Position numbers and translations under genes: made by a program. Under the pieces are notes generated by a model, which saw nothing but the letters and a program-made list of their open reading frames with translations, ran no database searches and was not told the DNA's origin. This document shows positions 1 to 5,849 of a DNA stretch of 9,130 nucleotides, in pieces. The stretch lies in the NCBI GenBank assembly GCA_023457035.1, contig JAEWNN010000156.1:1-9130 (forward strand), given 5' to 3'. The DNA comes from Verrucomicrobiota bacterium (GTDB lineage Bacteria; Verrucomicrobiota; Verrucomicrobiia; Opitutales; Opitutaceae). The first letter of the stretch is position 1. The number at the start of each line of letters is the position of its first letter.

Positions 1-12
1 CTGAATCCAGAA

Positions 13-41
13 GGGGGGAAGGAGCAGAGCCCCTTCCCCTC
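13..41 (-). terminator. Weak G/C-rich stem-loop past the 74-aa gene
   Basis: GGGGAAGG (15-22) pairs with CCTTCCCC (32-39) across a 9-nt loop. A G-T and a G-C pair extend the stem to 13-41. It lies about 30 bp beyond the stop codon of the minus-strand gene at 72-296, where a terminator would be expected. No T-tract follows on the minus strand, so it is at best a weak or factor-assisted terminator or an mRNA 3' stabilising hairpin. Confidence 0.25.
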
Positions 42-71
42 CACCCCATCCCCAGTATTTACTTTTCCTGT

Positions 72-296
72 TCAGACCATAACTAACCAACCCGTCCCCG
101 CTGTCTCACGTTCGGGGTCCACCTCAGGAACCACATGGTTAAACCAATCCTCAGTCGGCTGATTGCTGCCTAATCGTGGATAGCGATAGCTGCTTCCGCC
201 AAGATTCTCCCACCCGAGCCGCTCAAAGAAGCTTTGAACGCGATTATGCTGATCGGAACTGGCACCTTGGATTTCATATGTGATGACTATGGGCAT
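72..296 (-). CDS. Small hypothetical protein (74 aa)
   Basis: I do not recognise a named family. The ATG at 296 opens a 74-residue reading frame ending in TGA at 72-74. The N-terminus (MPIVITYEIQG) reads like a first beta strand. It is followed by a predicted helix (about residues 15-28, HNRVQSFFERLGW), a second strand around SSYRYPRL, and an EDWFNHV segment. This beta-alpha-beta order would suit a small ferredoxin-like fold, but that is only an inference from pattern. There is no signal peptide or membrane segment, and no clear Shine-Dalgarno sequence. It starts 90 bp after the stop of the upstream DUF2806 gene on the same strand and shares that gene's lower GC, so the two may be co-transcribed and co-inherited. 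The acidic, Gly/Val-ending tail (from about residue 58) looks less structured. The function is unknown. Confidence 0.6.
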   Translation of the reverse strand: MPIVITYEIQGASSDQHNRVQSFFERLGWENLGGSSYRYPRLGSNQPTEDWFNHVVPEVDPERETAGTGWLVMV

Positions 297-386
297 AGAG
301 TGTTATTCGCCGAACGTTCGAGGTCAGGGGCGCCGGGCCTTTGTCTCTGCCGTAGGAGGGGATTCATTCCCGGTGTTTCCTGTAGT

Positions 387-1247
387 TTATTGTTGGATTT
401 TCTTTTCTGGGAGGTGTGCCTTCCAGCGATCTTTTACATAATCGACAAATCCATCAAACGGCTTGCTCCCGCATATCGGCGCAAGCTCTTGGCCAACCTT
501 AGTCAGTAGAACATGTCCGAGCTCTAGCTCATTATCTTCCGCCTTCGGCATCTCTAGTTCCACCGGCTTCCCATAATAGAACACCGTAAATTTCTTAGGA
601 AGCTTGAGCCGACGAAACCCGGTAAGGTTCTCGAACTGGACTAGCCCAATGCTCTCCAGATGAATGATCGCACCAAAATCTACCCCATTCTTTGGGTAGA
701 TTTCATTCTGAATATCAAAAATCAGTGGGACGACATTCCCAATCATCCAGCCGAAACCACATAACTTCGAGAATAGAGCCGCGTCCGCCTTATCGAGATC
801 CCCGAGGAAATTGACCGTACGCTTGGAGTAGCTTCCTGGCACATTTGCCTCTCCCGCGAGCACGCGCGACCAGAGCGCCTGCATATCCGCGTCTGATACA
901 ATCCGAGATTTATCAAAGAAGTTGGTCATCCAGTCATCTTCCACTCGGCTTGCGTCTGAACTCTCCTGCAAAAGAGGTATAGCCTTGTTTGTGATTTCTT
1001 CGATGTTTGCCTGTTTCTTGGCTTCCTCGTCGATGAACCGATGCATAGCCCTACGGTGGAGGTCTGTGATCTGTATTTCCGCCTGCGCCTTGATTATTGC
1101 AGCTTCTGCCTCTGCGTGTGCCACACGCTTGATCTGAAATGGCGCAAATACACCACCCACAGCTTTAGATACCTTCTTGATCAGAGTGTCAGCCGGCTTC
1201 GCAATGTTGCCTAAGCTGATTAGTGAGTTGTTTGTTCCTTCAGGCAT
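387..1247 (-). CDS. DUF2806-family protein, function unknown
   Basis: A 286-residue protein that I recognise as DUF2806-like from its pattern; no profile search was run. Residues ~10-40 form an amphipathic Gly/Lys/Val-rich stretch (ADTLIKKVSKAVGGVF). Residues ~42-93 form a long helical, probably coiled-coil segment rich in Ala, Glu, Gln and Lys (AHAEAEAAIIKAQAEIQI). The conserved core follows: DDWMTNFFDKSR (104-115), then SDADMQALWSRVLAGEANVPG (118-138) and SKRTVNFL (141-148). A mixed alpha/beta C-terminal half carries a basic FRRLKLPKKF patch (211-220). I chose the ATG at 1247. The frame continues upstream to a TTG at 1358, but those 37 residues are Pro/Ser/Arg-rich and unlike the family. 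There is no signal peptide and no obvious SD. GC is clearly lower than in the rest of the window, consistent with horizontal transfer. It is the first gene of a possible pair with the 74-aa gene downstream. Confidence 0.85.
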   Translation of the reverse strand: MPEGTNNSLISLGNIAKPADTLIKKVSKAVGGVFAPFQIKRVAHAEAEAAIIKAQAEIQITDLHRRAMHRFIDEEAKKQANIEEITNKAIPLLQESSDASRVEDDWMTNFFDKSRIVSDADMQALWSRVLAGEANVPGSYSKRTVNFLGDLDKADAALFSKLCGFGWMIGNVVPLIFDIQNEIYPKNGVDFGAIIHLESIGLVQFENLTGFRRLKLPKKFTVFYYGKPVELEMPKAEDNELELGHVLLTKVGQELAPICGSKPFDGFVDYVKDRWKAHLPEKKIQQ

Positions 1248-1273
1248 ATTTTTCGCCCAACAGTGGGATCCAT

Positions 1274-1288
1274 CAGCACGCGGTGCTG
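1274..1288. promoter_or_regulatory. Perfect dyad upstream of the DUF2806 gene
   Basis: CAGCAC (1274-1279) and GTGCTG (1283-1288) form a perfect 6-bp dyad with a 3-bp GCG centre. It begins 27 bp upstream of the DUF2806 ATG, where an operator or a 5'-leader hairpin could act. No convincing -35/-10 pair could be placed around it, so a regulatory role is only suggested by position and symmetry. Confidence 0.25.
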
Positions 1289-1505
1289 GGTTTGAGGGTG
1301 GAAAACGGGCGGCGATAGACTGGCTGGGTGAGTCTTCCTGCGGGAAGATTCGGGGCAAAAGGCCTACTCGGTAGGGCTTCTATCAGGCTGGAGAAGGCGC
1401 CACTGACGGCAGGGCTCACAGCTGGGCAGCGTAGTGCCGGTGGCACGATGGGCAAGGGAATTGGCGGGCGCAGAGCGGCCTTTCAGGGCGACCCCACGGG
1501 TTGGA

Positions 1506-1546
1506 TTGGCGGTGGTGCAGCCGCCAACGTCCGGGTTCAACCCCGG
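1506..1546 (-). terminator. Two stem-loops at the 3' end of the ROK gene
   Basis: Two hairpins sit in tandem. CCGGG (1531-1535) pairs with CCCGG (1542-1546) over a 6-nt loop containing the TGA stop of the ROK gene. TTGGCGG (1506-1512) pairs perfectly with CCGCCAA (1521-1527) over an 8-nt loop just past the stop. No T-run follows on the minus strand, so this is not a classic intrinsic terminator. It could be a transcript end that needs help from Rho, or a 3' stabiliser. The rest of 1289-1505 holds no gene I can support; a small GTGCC/GGCAC hairpin lies at 1434-1446. Confidence 0.35.
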
Positions 1547-2646
1547 TCGAGTTGCTGGAGGGCGTAGGCGTGGGCGCCGAGGGCGATGGCCTCGCTCGTG
1601 CCAAGACGGGAAATCCCCACGCCGATCCGCGCGAGCGGGTCGTAGGCGAGGCGGCGGTCGGTGCCGGGTACGGCGATCTCGCGGGTGGCGCCGCGGAGGA
1701 ACGCGGCAAGCTGGTCGGACTCTTCGAGGTTGAAGGCCTGCTGGACGAGACGGCGACGCGTGCCGCCCTGGGGCGTGGCGTAGGTGCCGTTCAATTCCGC
1801 GAGGACCGCGGGCAGGAAGAGCGGTGCGGCGGCCGACAGGCCGCCCCCGATCACGGCGAGACCGTCGACGAGCGTGAGCGCGTGCGCGAGGGCGTCGCCC
1901 ACGACTTCGCCGAGCCGGTGGTAGGCTTCGGTGGCGGCGGTGCGGGCGCCGGGGCGTTTGCCGAGCGCGATCTCCTCGATCTCGCGCGGGTCGGGCGCGG
2001 TGGAGGCGTCGAGGTGGGCGAGCTCGGCGTAGGTGCGGCGCACGGCGCGGATGCAGGCGCCCTCCTCGGCGTTGGTGCGCGGGTCGAGTTTGTTGCGGAA
2101 GAGCCAGATCTCGGCGGCCATCGCGTTGTCGCCGCGGAAGAGTTCGCCGCGGCGGACGAGCCCGCCGCCGAAGCCGGTGCCGAGGGTGACGCCGACGAGG
2201 TTCTCGAAGCGGCGCGGGCTGCCGGCCTGCGCGAGCTGTTCGTTCACCCACGGCAGGAAGCCCGCGATGGCCTCGCCGTAGGCGAAGAGATCGCCGTCGT
2301 TGTTGATGAAGACCGGCAACCCGAACTTCGCCTCGAGCATCGGCCCGAGCGCGACGCCGCCGCGGAAGGCGGGGAGATTCGGGAGGTCGCCGATGATGCC
2401 GGCCGGGTAGTCGGCGGGGCCGGGGAACGCGAAGCTGATCGCCACCGGCGGCTCGGGGCAGAGCGCGCGCACGCGAGTGAAGCCCTCGACGAGGTTCGCC
2501 AGGCAACGCGCGAGGTCGGCACCCTCGGTCGGCAGTGTCACGAGATCGGTGATGCGCGCGCGGCCGCGGCGCGCGGAGAAGCGGAAGCTGGTGCCGCCGG
2601 CGTCGAGGGTGAGGACGATGCGCGGATCGGAGGCGAGGGCGGGCAT
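1537..2646 (-). CDS. ROK-family sugar kinase-like protein
   Basis: 369 residues with the ASKHA/ROK layout. ROK kinases phosphorylate hexoses or amino sugars with ATP in the cytoplasm. Visible motifs are the N-terminal phosphate loop LTLDAGGTSFRF (12-23), a FPGPADYPAG segment (74-83), INNDGDLFAYGE (114-125) with the likely catalytic Asp117, the second phosphate loop GTGFGGG (156-162), and the adenosine loop VIGGGLS (265-271). The usual ROK zinc-binding CxCGxxGCxE signature is absent. The sugar-contacting GExGH motif is degenerate (AAEIWLF, Glu179 kept, His lost). Substrate specificity is therefore unclear, and a reduced or altered activity is possible. The ATG at 2646 is preferred because the protein then begins eight residues before strand 1. 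The longer frame, from a TTG at 2775, would translate a 7-bp repeat into His/Pro/Arg-rich sequence. No SD is present; the repeat occupies that position. It is divergent from the crystallin gene. Confidence 0.88.
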   Translation of the reverse strand: MPALASDPRIVLTLDAGGTSFRFSARRGRARITDLVTLPTEGADLARCLANLVEGFTRVRALCPEPPVAISFAFPGPADYPAGIIGDLPNLPAFRGGVALGPMLEAKFGLPVFINNDGDLFAYGEAIAGFLPWVNEQLAQAGSPRRFENLVGVTLGTGFGGGLVRRGELFRGDNAMAAEIWLFRNKLDPRTNAEEGACIRAVRRTYAELAHLDASTAPDPREIEEIALGKRPGARTAATEAYHRLGEVVGDALAHALTLVDGLAVIGGGLSAAAPLFLPAVLAELNGTYATPQGGTRRRLVQQAFNLEESDQLAAFLRGATREIAVPGTDRRLAYDPLARIGVGISRLGTSEAIALGAHAYALQQLDRG

Positions 2647-2648
2647 GA

Positions 2649-2741
2649 GGTGGACGGTGGGCCGTGGACGGTGGGCGGTGGGCGGTAGACGGTGGGCGGT
2701 AGACGGTGGGCGGTGGACGGTGGACGGTGGACGGTGGTGGT
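2649..2741. repeat. Heptanucleotide tandem repeat abutting the ROK start codon
   Basis: Twelve uninterrupted 7-bp units run from 2649 to 2732, consensus GGTGG(A/G)C on the plus strand, read as GTCCACC or GCCCACC in the ROK mRNA sense. They are followed by GGTGGTGGT (2733-2741). Two units carry A for G at position 4 and one carries C at position 1; there are no indels. Only two bases separate the array from the ROK ATG, so it fills the ribosome-binding region and the 5' leader. The unit length is not a multiple of three. Slippage would shift any upstream start relative to the gene and change spacing to the promoter. Confidence 0.95.
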
Positions 2742-2826
2742 GACTGATCGTTGGCGGGGCGGGTGGCTGTGGCAATCCGCTGGCGCGAAGGAGCGTAGGG
2801 CGGACGGGCCGCGCGGAGCGGATTCC

Positions 2827-2856
2827 GGATCGCTGCGCTCACGCGCAACGCTACAG
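2827..2856. repeat. Intergenic stem-loop repeat, copy 1
   Basis: A 30-bp sequence with stem arms CGCTGCGC and GCGCAACG around a TCAC loop, followed by CTACAG. It matches a second copy at 3879-3908 at 26 of 30 positions, and one G-C pair of the stem is swapped to C-G between the copies. It lies in the 2742-3003 spacer between the ROK and crystallin genes. A degenerate GTAG-headed hairpin (GTAGG, then GCGG/CCGC) is at 2795-2812 in the same spacer. No convincing promoter was seen in the spacer. Confidence 0.6.
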
Positions 2857-3003
2857 GCGGCGGCCGGGCGAAGGTCCGGATGCGCCACGGTTGCAGCCCG
2901 GGACGGTTGACCTTTGGCGACGGGCGGTCTTCCTCAGACTCCGCTGCGGCACGGGAACATCCGCCGCGGCGCGCTTTCTCCCCGCCGGCCAACTCCCTCT
3001 GCC

Positions 3004-3789
3004 ATGAGAACCCTCACCTGCCTCCTCCTCCTGACCCTTGCCCCCACCGTGGTCCTGGCGCAGCGCGACACCGGGCGCCCCGACGAGCGCCGGCGCCAAG
3101 CCCGGCCGACCGTGGCCATCCTGTATTCGGAGCCTGACTTCCAAGGCGACGCCTTCGAGGTCTACCCTGGGGATGAGATCGGGGATCTGCGGGAGGTGCG
3201 CTTTCCGGGCGGCGGCAAGATCAACGACCGTGTCTCCTCGATCCGGGTGCTCGGGGGAATGAAGCTCAACGTCTATGCCGATCCGAAGTTTCGTGGCGAC
3301 CGGCTGTCGGTGGACGAGGATATCCCGGATCTGCGCCGCCTGTCGCGCCGCGGCCCGGGGTTGGAGCGCTGGGATGACGCCATCACCGCGGTGCGCGCCG
3401 ACCCGACGCCCCGGGAACGCCCGCGGCCGGAACCGGAGCGGAGGCACCGGCCGCATGGGTCGCGCGGGCCGGCGTGTGTGATCCTCTACGCCGATCCGGG
3501 TTTCCAGGGCGATGCGCTCGAACTCGATCCCGGAACCGAGATCCAGGATCTGCGCGACATCCGTTTTCCCGACGGGAGCAAGATCAACGACCGCGTCTCC
3601 TCGATCCGGATTCTGGGCGGGGTGCACCTCACCGTCTATGCCGATCCGAAATGCCGCGGGGATCAGGTGCTGCTCACCGAAGATGTGCGCGACCTGCGCC
3701 AACTGAAACGTGGTCCGGGGTCGCACGGGAGCTGGGATGAGACGATCTCCGCGGTGCGCGTTGGTCTGAGCCAGCGCGGTCGGCCGTAA
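3004..3789 (+). CDS. Secreted two-domain beta/gamma-crystallin protein
   Basis: 261 residues. Residues 1-19 are a signal peptide (Leu-rich core, cleavage after VLA before Gln20), so the protein should be exported. Two crystallin domains follow, about 37-131 and 157-252, joined by a Pro/Arg/Glu-rich linker (132-156). Each domain shows two Greek-key motifs beginning with aromatic/Gly patterns (YSEPDFQGD, YADPKFRGD; YADPGFQGD, YADPKCRGD). The canonical Ca-binding signature (N/D)(N/D)xx(S/T)S is present once per domain as NDRVSS, residues 74-79 and 195-200. Its partner site is weakened: DDAITA (124-129) and DETISA (245-250) have Ala for the last Ser. Microbial members of this family bind calcium and gain stability from it; a structural or stress role is an inference. 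Cys158 and Cys217 occur only in domain 2. The ATG at 3004 is set by the signal peptide. No SD; the leader is CT-rich. It is transcribed alone, divergent from the ROK gene. Confidence 0.88.
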   Translation: MRTLTCLLLLTLAPTVVLAQRDTGRPDERRRQARPTVAILYSEPDFQGDAFEVYPGDEIGDLREVRFPGGGKINDRVSSIRVLGGMKLNVYADPKFRGDRLSVDEDIPDLRRLSRRGPGLERWDDAITAVRADPTPRERPRPEPERRHRPHGSRGPACVILYADPGFQGDALELDPGTEIQDLRDIRFPDGSKINDRVSSIRILGGVHLTVYADPKCRGDQVLLTEDVRDLRQLKRGPGSHGSWDETISAVRVGLSQRGRP

Positions 3790-3878
3790 CGAAGCATGAG
3801 CGCAGCGGGGCGCGGATGTGACCGTGCGCGGTGCGAGGGCGTGCCCCAAGCGAGCAGCGCCACTGGGTGAGCTTGCGC

Positions 3879-3908
3879 GGATCGTTGCCCTCACGGGCAA
3901 CGCCACAG
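3879..3908. repeat. Intergenic stem-loop repeat, copy 2
   Basis: Perfect 8-bp stem CGTTGCCC (3883-3890) and GGGCAACG (3895-3902) with a TCAC tetraloop, followed by CCACAG. It is the second copy of the element at 2827-2856. The inner stem pair differs by a compensatory C-G/G-C swap. It lies about 90 bp after the crystallin stop codon and could act as a 3' hairpin for that transcript, but no T-run follows. Confidence 0.65.
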
Positions 3909-3922
3909 CCGTATCTATTGGT

Positions 3923-4030
3923 CCTCGCGCAATAGACTGACCGTGGTAGGGACGGACCGCCGGGCCGTCCGTTCGCTCGGCGGGCCCAGCGGTCCCGCCC
4001 TACCATCGGCCGTCAGTCCAATACGCGAGG
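3923..4030. repeat. 108-bp near-palindrome built of two GTAG-headed hairpins
   Basis: Inner 27-bp arms at 3945-3971 and 3978-4004 are the same sequence in inverted orientation (22 of 27 identical, 6-bp spacer). Outer 19-bp arms at 3923-3941 and 4012-4030 match at 16 of 19. Read outward-in, each inner arm starts GGTAGG and then folds on itself: GACGG/CCGTC in the left arm and GCGGG/CCCGC in the right, around the loops ACCGCCGGG and ACCGCTGGG. Two stem positions differ and both are compensated. This matches the GTAG-plus-hairpin design of REP elements arranged as an inverted pair (BIME). A separate 7-bp stem, TCTATTG/CAATAGA (3914-3936), overlaps the left end. Confidence 0.8.
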
Positions 4031-4059
4031 CTCAGTAGCCTAAAAAGCGCAGTTGGAAC

Positions 4060-4217
4060 CGACAGAAGGCAACGAAGAGAACGAAGTGCGAACGAGTTCG
4101 ATAAGGGAATCCGGGGTTTCGGCCTTCTCCTGGCAGGTGAAGCGACGGCTCCCCGGCCTGTGAGCGTTGGTTCCCCTGGGTACGGAGGCCCTTTGTTGCC
4201 TTCGTTACCTTCTGTCG
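4060..4217. repeat. 158-bp block bounded by 27-bp inverted repeats
   Basis: Left end 4060-4086 (starts CGACAGAAGG) and right end 4191-4217 (ends CCTTCTGTCG) are inverted copies with 23 of 27 identical. Both arms are themselves made of loose 9-bp AAGGNAACG steps. About 104 bp of non-coding sequence lies between, including a CGAAC/GTTCG hairpin at 4089-4100. No target-site duplication is visible beside the arms. It could be a small non-autonomous element or an inverted pair of simple-sequence arrays. Its right end is only 17 bp from the stop codon of the C-S lyase gene, so it may also shape that transcript's 3' end. Together with the two preceding repeats it accounts for most of the 3790-4233 spacer. 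Confidence 0.7.
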
Positions 4218-4233
4218 TCTTCGGGATTTGGGT

Positions 4234-5388
4234 TCAGCGGCGGGCTGCGACCACGGCGGCGCGGAGGCGGCGGAGGCCTTCGTCGAGGGTGGCGCGGGGG
4301 CAGCCGAAGTTGAGGCGGACGAAACCGGGACCGCCGAAACCGGCGCCGTCGTTGAGGCCGAGGCCGTGTTGCTCGAAGAACTTGGCGGGCTCGGGCTGGC
4401 CCAGCGCGGTGGCGTCGATCCACGCGAGATAGGTCGCCTCGACGGGGGCGAGCTTCAGCTCGGGCGTCTCGCGAGCGAGGAAGGCGGCGAGGGCGTCGCG
4501 GTTGGCCTGGAGGTAGGCGACGAGTTCGCGGCGCCAGGGTTCACCTTCCTGATACGCGGTTTCGGCGGCGGCGTAAGAAAGCGGCGACAGGTCGGGCGGG
4601 ACGAGGCCGGCGCGGGCGCCGAGCATGCGGCGGCGGATGGTGGCGTCGGGGACGATGGCGAAGGCGAGGCCGAGTCCGGGGAGGTTGAAGGTCTTGCTGG
4701 GGGCCTGGAGGGTGATGGTGCGCTCGGCGATCTCGGGCAAGAGGGCGGCGAGGGGGAGGTGCTCGCGGCCGTCGAACTCGAGGCCGGCGTGGATCTCGTC
4801 GGAGCAGATCCAGAGGTCGCGCTCGAGGCAGAAACGGCCGAGTTGGTCGAGTTCCTCGCGGGTCCAGGCGCGGCCGACGGGGTTGTGCGGGTGGCAGAGG
4901 AGCAGCAGGCGGGCGTCGGCCGGGGTGCGGTCGGCGAGGGCGACGAAGTCGAACTCCCAGCGTTCGCCGGCGCGGCGGGCGAGGGGGACGTCGATCAGGC
5001 GACGTTGGGAGTTGGCGACGGCGCCGAAGAAGGGCGGGTAGACGGGCGTGGGGACGACGATGGCGTCGCCGCGTTCGCCGATGGCGCGGCACACGAGGTT
5101 CATGCCGCGGTTCACGCCGGGGGTGAAGACGAGCCACTCGGGGTCGATCCGCCAGCGGTAGCGTTCGAGCAGGTGGGCGACGATGGCCTCGATAGCGGAC
5201 TCGGTCGGCTGTGTGTAGCCGAAGACACCGTGGTCGACGCGGCGGTGGAGCGCTTCGAGCACGCAGGGCGGCGAGGCGAAGTCCATGTCGGCGACCCACA
5301 TCGGGAGGACGTCGCGGCCGGCGTAGCGTTCCCATTTTTCGCTGCCGGTGTGGCGGCGGTCGATGATGCGGTCGAAGTCGGTGGGCAT
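4234..5388 (-). CDS. MalY/PatB-type PLP-dependent C-S lyase (aminotransferase class I/II fold)
   Basis: 384 residues, the usual length for this family of cytoplasmic PLP enzymes. The best-known members cleave cystathionine or other cysteine S-conjugates to a thiol, pyruvate and ammonia (cystathionine beta-lyase activity, methionine/sulfur metabolism). The N-terminal MWVADMDFASPP (30-41) and FGYT (56-59, in HGVFGYTQ) are hallmarks of the MalY/PatB group. Other motifs are TPVYPPFF (114-121), HPHNPVGR (166-173) with Asn169, SDEIHAGL (196-203) with Asp197 for the PLP ring nitrogen, APSKTFNLPGL (229-239) with the Schiff-base Lys232, and VRLNFGCPR (357-365) with the carboxylate-binding Arg358. The ATG at 5388 fits the family N-terminus. 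Extension upstream would read through simple repeats. The leader just before it (CCTCTCCCCGCC) has no SD. No methionine-pathway gene is adjacent, so the in vivo substrate is not settled. Confidence 0.92.
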   Translation of the reverse strand: MPTDFDRIIDRRHTGSEKWERYAGRDVLPMWVADMDFASPPCVLEALHRRVDHGVFGYTQPTESAIEAIVAHLLERYRWRIDPEWLVFTPGVNRGMNLVCRAIGERGDAIVVPTPVYPPFFGAVANSQRRLIDVPLARRAGERWEFDFVALADRTPADARLLLLCHPHNPVGRAWTREELDQLGRFCLERDLWICSDEIHAGLEFDGREHLPLAALLPEIAERTITLQAPSKTFNLPGLGLAFAIVPDATIRRRMLGARAGLVPPDLSPLSYAAAETAYQEGEPWRRELVAYLQANRDALAAFLARETPELKLAPVEATYLAWIDATALGQPEPAKFFEQHGLGLNDGAGFGGPGFVRLNFGCPRATLDEGLRRLRAAVVAARR

Positions 5389-5815
5389 GGCGGGGAGAGG
5401 AGGAAAGCGCGGCGGGGCGGGGGCGGCGATTGCGGAATGAGGATTTCGGATTGCGGAATGGCAGAGGGGAAAATGTGGAAAGCAGGGAATCAGGAACGGA
5501 GGTGATTCGAAATTTGAACCCTGAACCCTGAACTTCGACTCTGTCCACTGCGTCGCTGAGGCGGGCTTCGTGCCCGTCAATTTCGGACGCGCGGGATGGC
5601 GGGCGTAAAGCCCTCCCCACCATTCGGAGGCGTCGGCGGTGGGGCGTGCCGGAATAACGCGCGGCGAAATTTCCCACCTGGACAGGCTGGCACAGCGCGG
5701 TGGCGGCGGGGCGGTGGAAGTTGCTTGGTTTTCAGGGAGAAGCGCATCTGCGCGGGCCGGCATCGCGTGTGCAACCCAGGGAGCAAGTTCAGCAACCACT
5801 TCCGTCACACGGACA

Positions 5816-5840
5816 CGAAACCGAAACTCGAAACCAGAAA
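5816..5840 (+). repeat. GAAAC-type repeat in the first Hsp20 leader
   Basis: Four steps of a 6-8 bp motif (CGAAACC, GAAACT, CGAAACC, AGAAAG) lie directly before the ribosome-binding site of the first Hsp20 gene. The same motif, in the same orientation, precedes the second Hsp20 gene at 6342-6368. Confidence 0.7.
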
Positions 5841-5843
5841 GGA
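5838..5843 (+). promoter_or_regulatory. Ribosome-binding site of the first Hsp20 gene
   Basis: AAAGGA lies 6 nt before the ATG at 5850. It fixes the start within a longer open frame and is one of only two recognisable Shine-Dalgarno sequences in the window. Confidence 0.65.
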
Positions 5844-5849
5844 TCAGCC

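Larger units (their letters stand above)
5389..5849. other. Intergenic spacer between the C-S lyase and Hsp20 genes, with short direct repeats
   Basis: No gene is supported in these 461 bp, which separate divergent genes. GATTGCGGAATG occurs at 5428-5439 and 5449-5460 (21-bp period). TGAACCC is repeated at 5515-5521 and 5522-5528, with a partial third unit to 5533. A GAAACC-rich repeat lies at 5816-5840, just ahead of the first Hsp20 gene. No CIRCE element (inverted TTAGCACTC) and no convincing heat-shock or housekeeping promoter was found by eye, although both flanking genes must be driven from here. Confidence 0.6.

Noticed and set aside
1248..1358. N-terminal extension of the DUF2806 protein to a TTG codon at 1358
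   Set aside because: The extra 37 residues are Pro/Ser/Arg-rich and unlike the family; the internal ATG at 1247 gives a typical N-terminus.
1531..1546. tRNA T-arm-like sequence (GGGTTCAACCCC)
   Set aside because: The loop is 6 nt in place of the 7 nt of a T-loop, no acceptor, D or anticodon arms can be drawn around it, and it overlaps the stop codon of the ROK gene.
1501..2688. Long plus-strand open frame (395 codons) opposite the ROK gene
   Set aside because: Gly/Glu/Ala/Arg-rich antisense shadow of a GC-rich gene; no family motifs, while the minus strand shows clear ROK motifs.
2647..2775. N-terminal extension of the ROK protein through the heptamer repeat
   Set aside because: It would translate the repeat into His/Pro/Arg low-complexity sequence from a TTG start; the ATG at 2646 places the first conserved motif at the normal distance.
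4228..5505. Long plus-strand open frame (425 codons) opposite the C-S lyase
   Set aside because: Low-complexity Gly/Glu/Ala/Val composition without motifs; the minus strand encodes a complete PLP enzyme.
5689..5703. Sigma-54-like -24 box (TGGCAC) upstream of the Hsp20 genes
   Set aside because: The matching -12 TTGC is absent at the required spacing, where the sequence reads GGTG.
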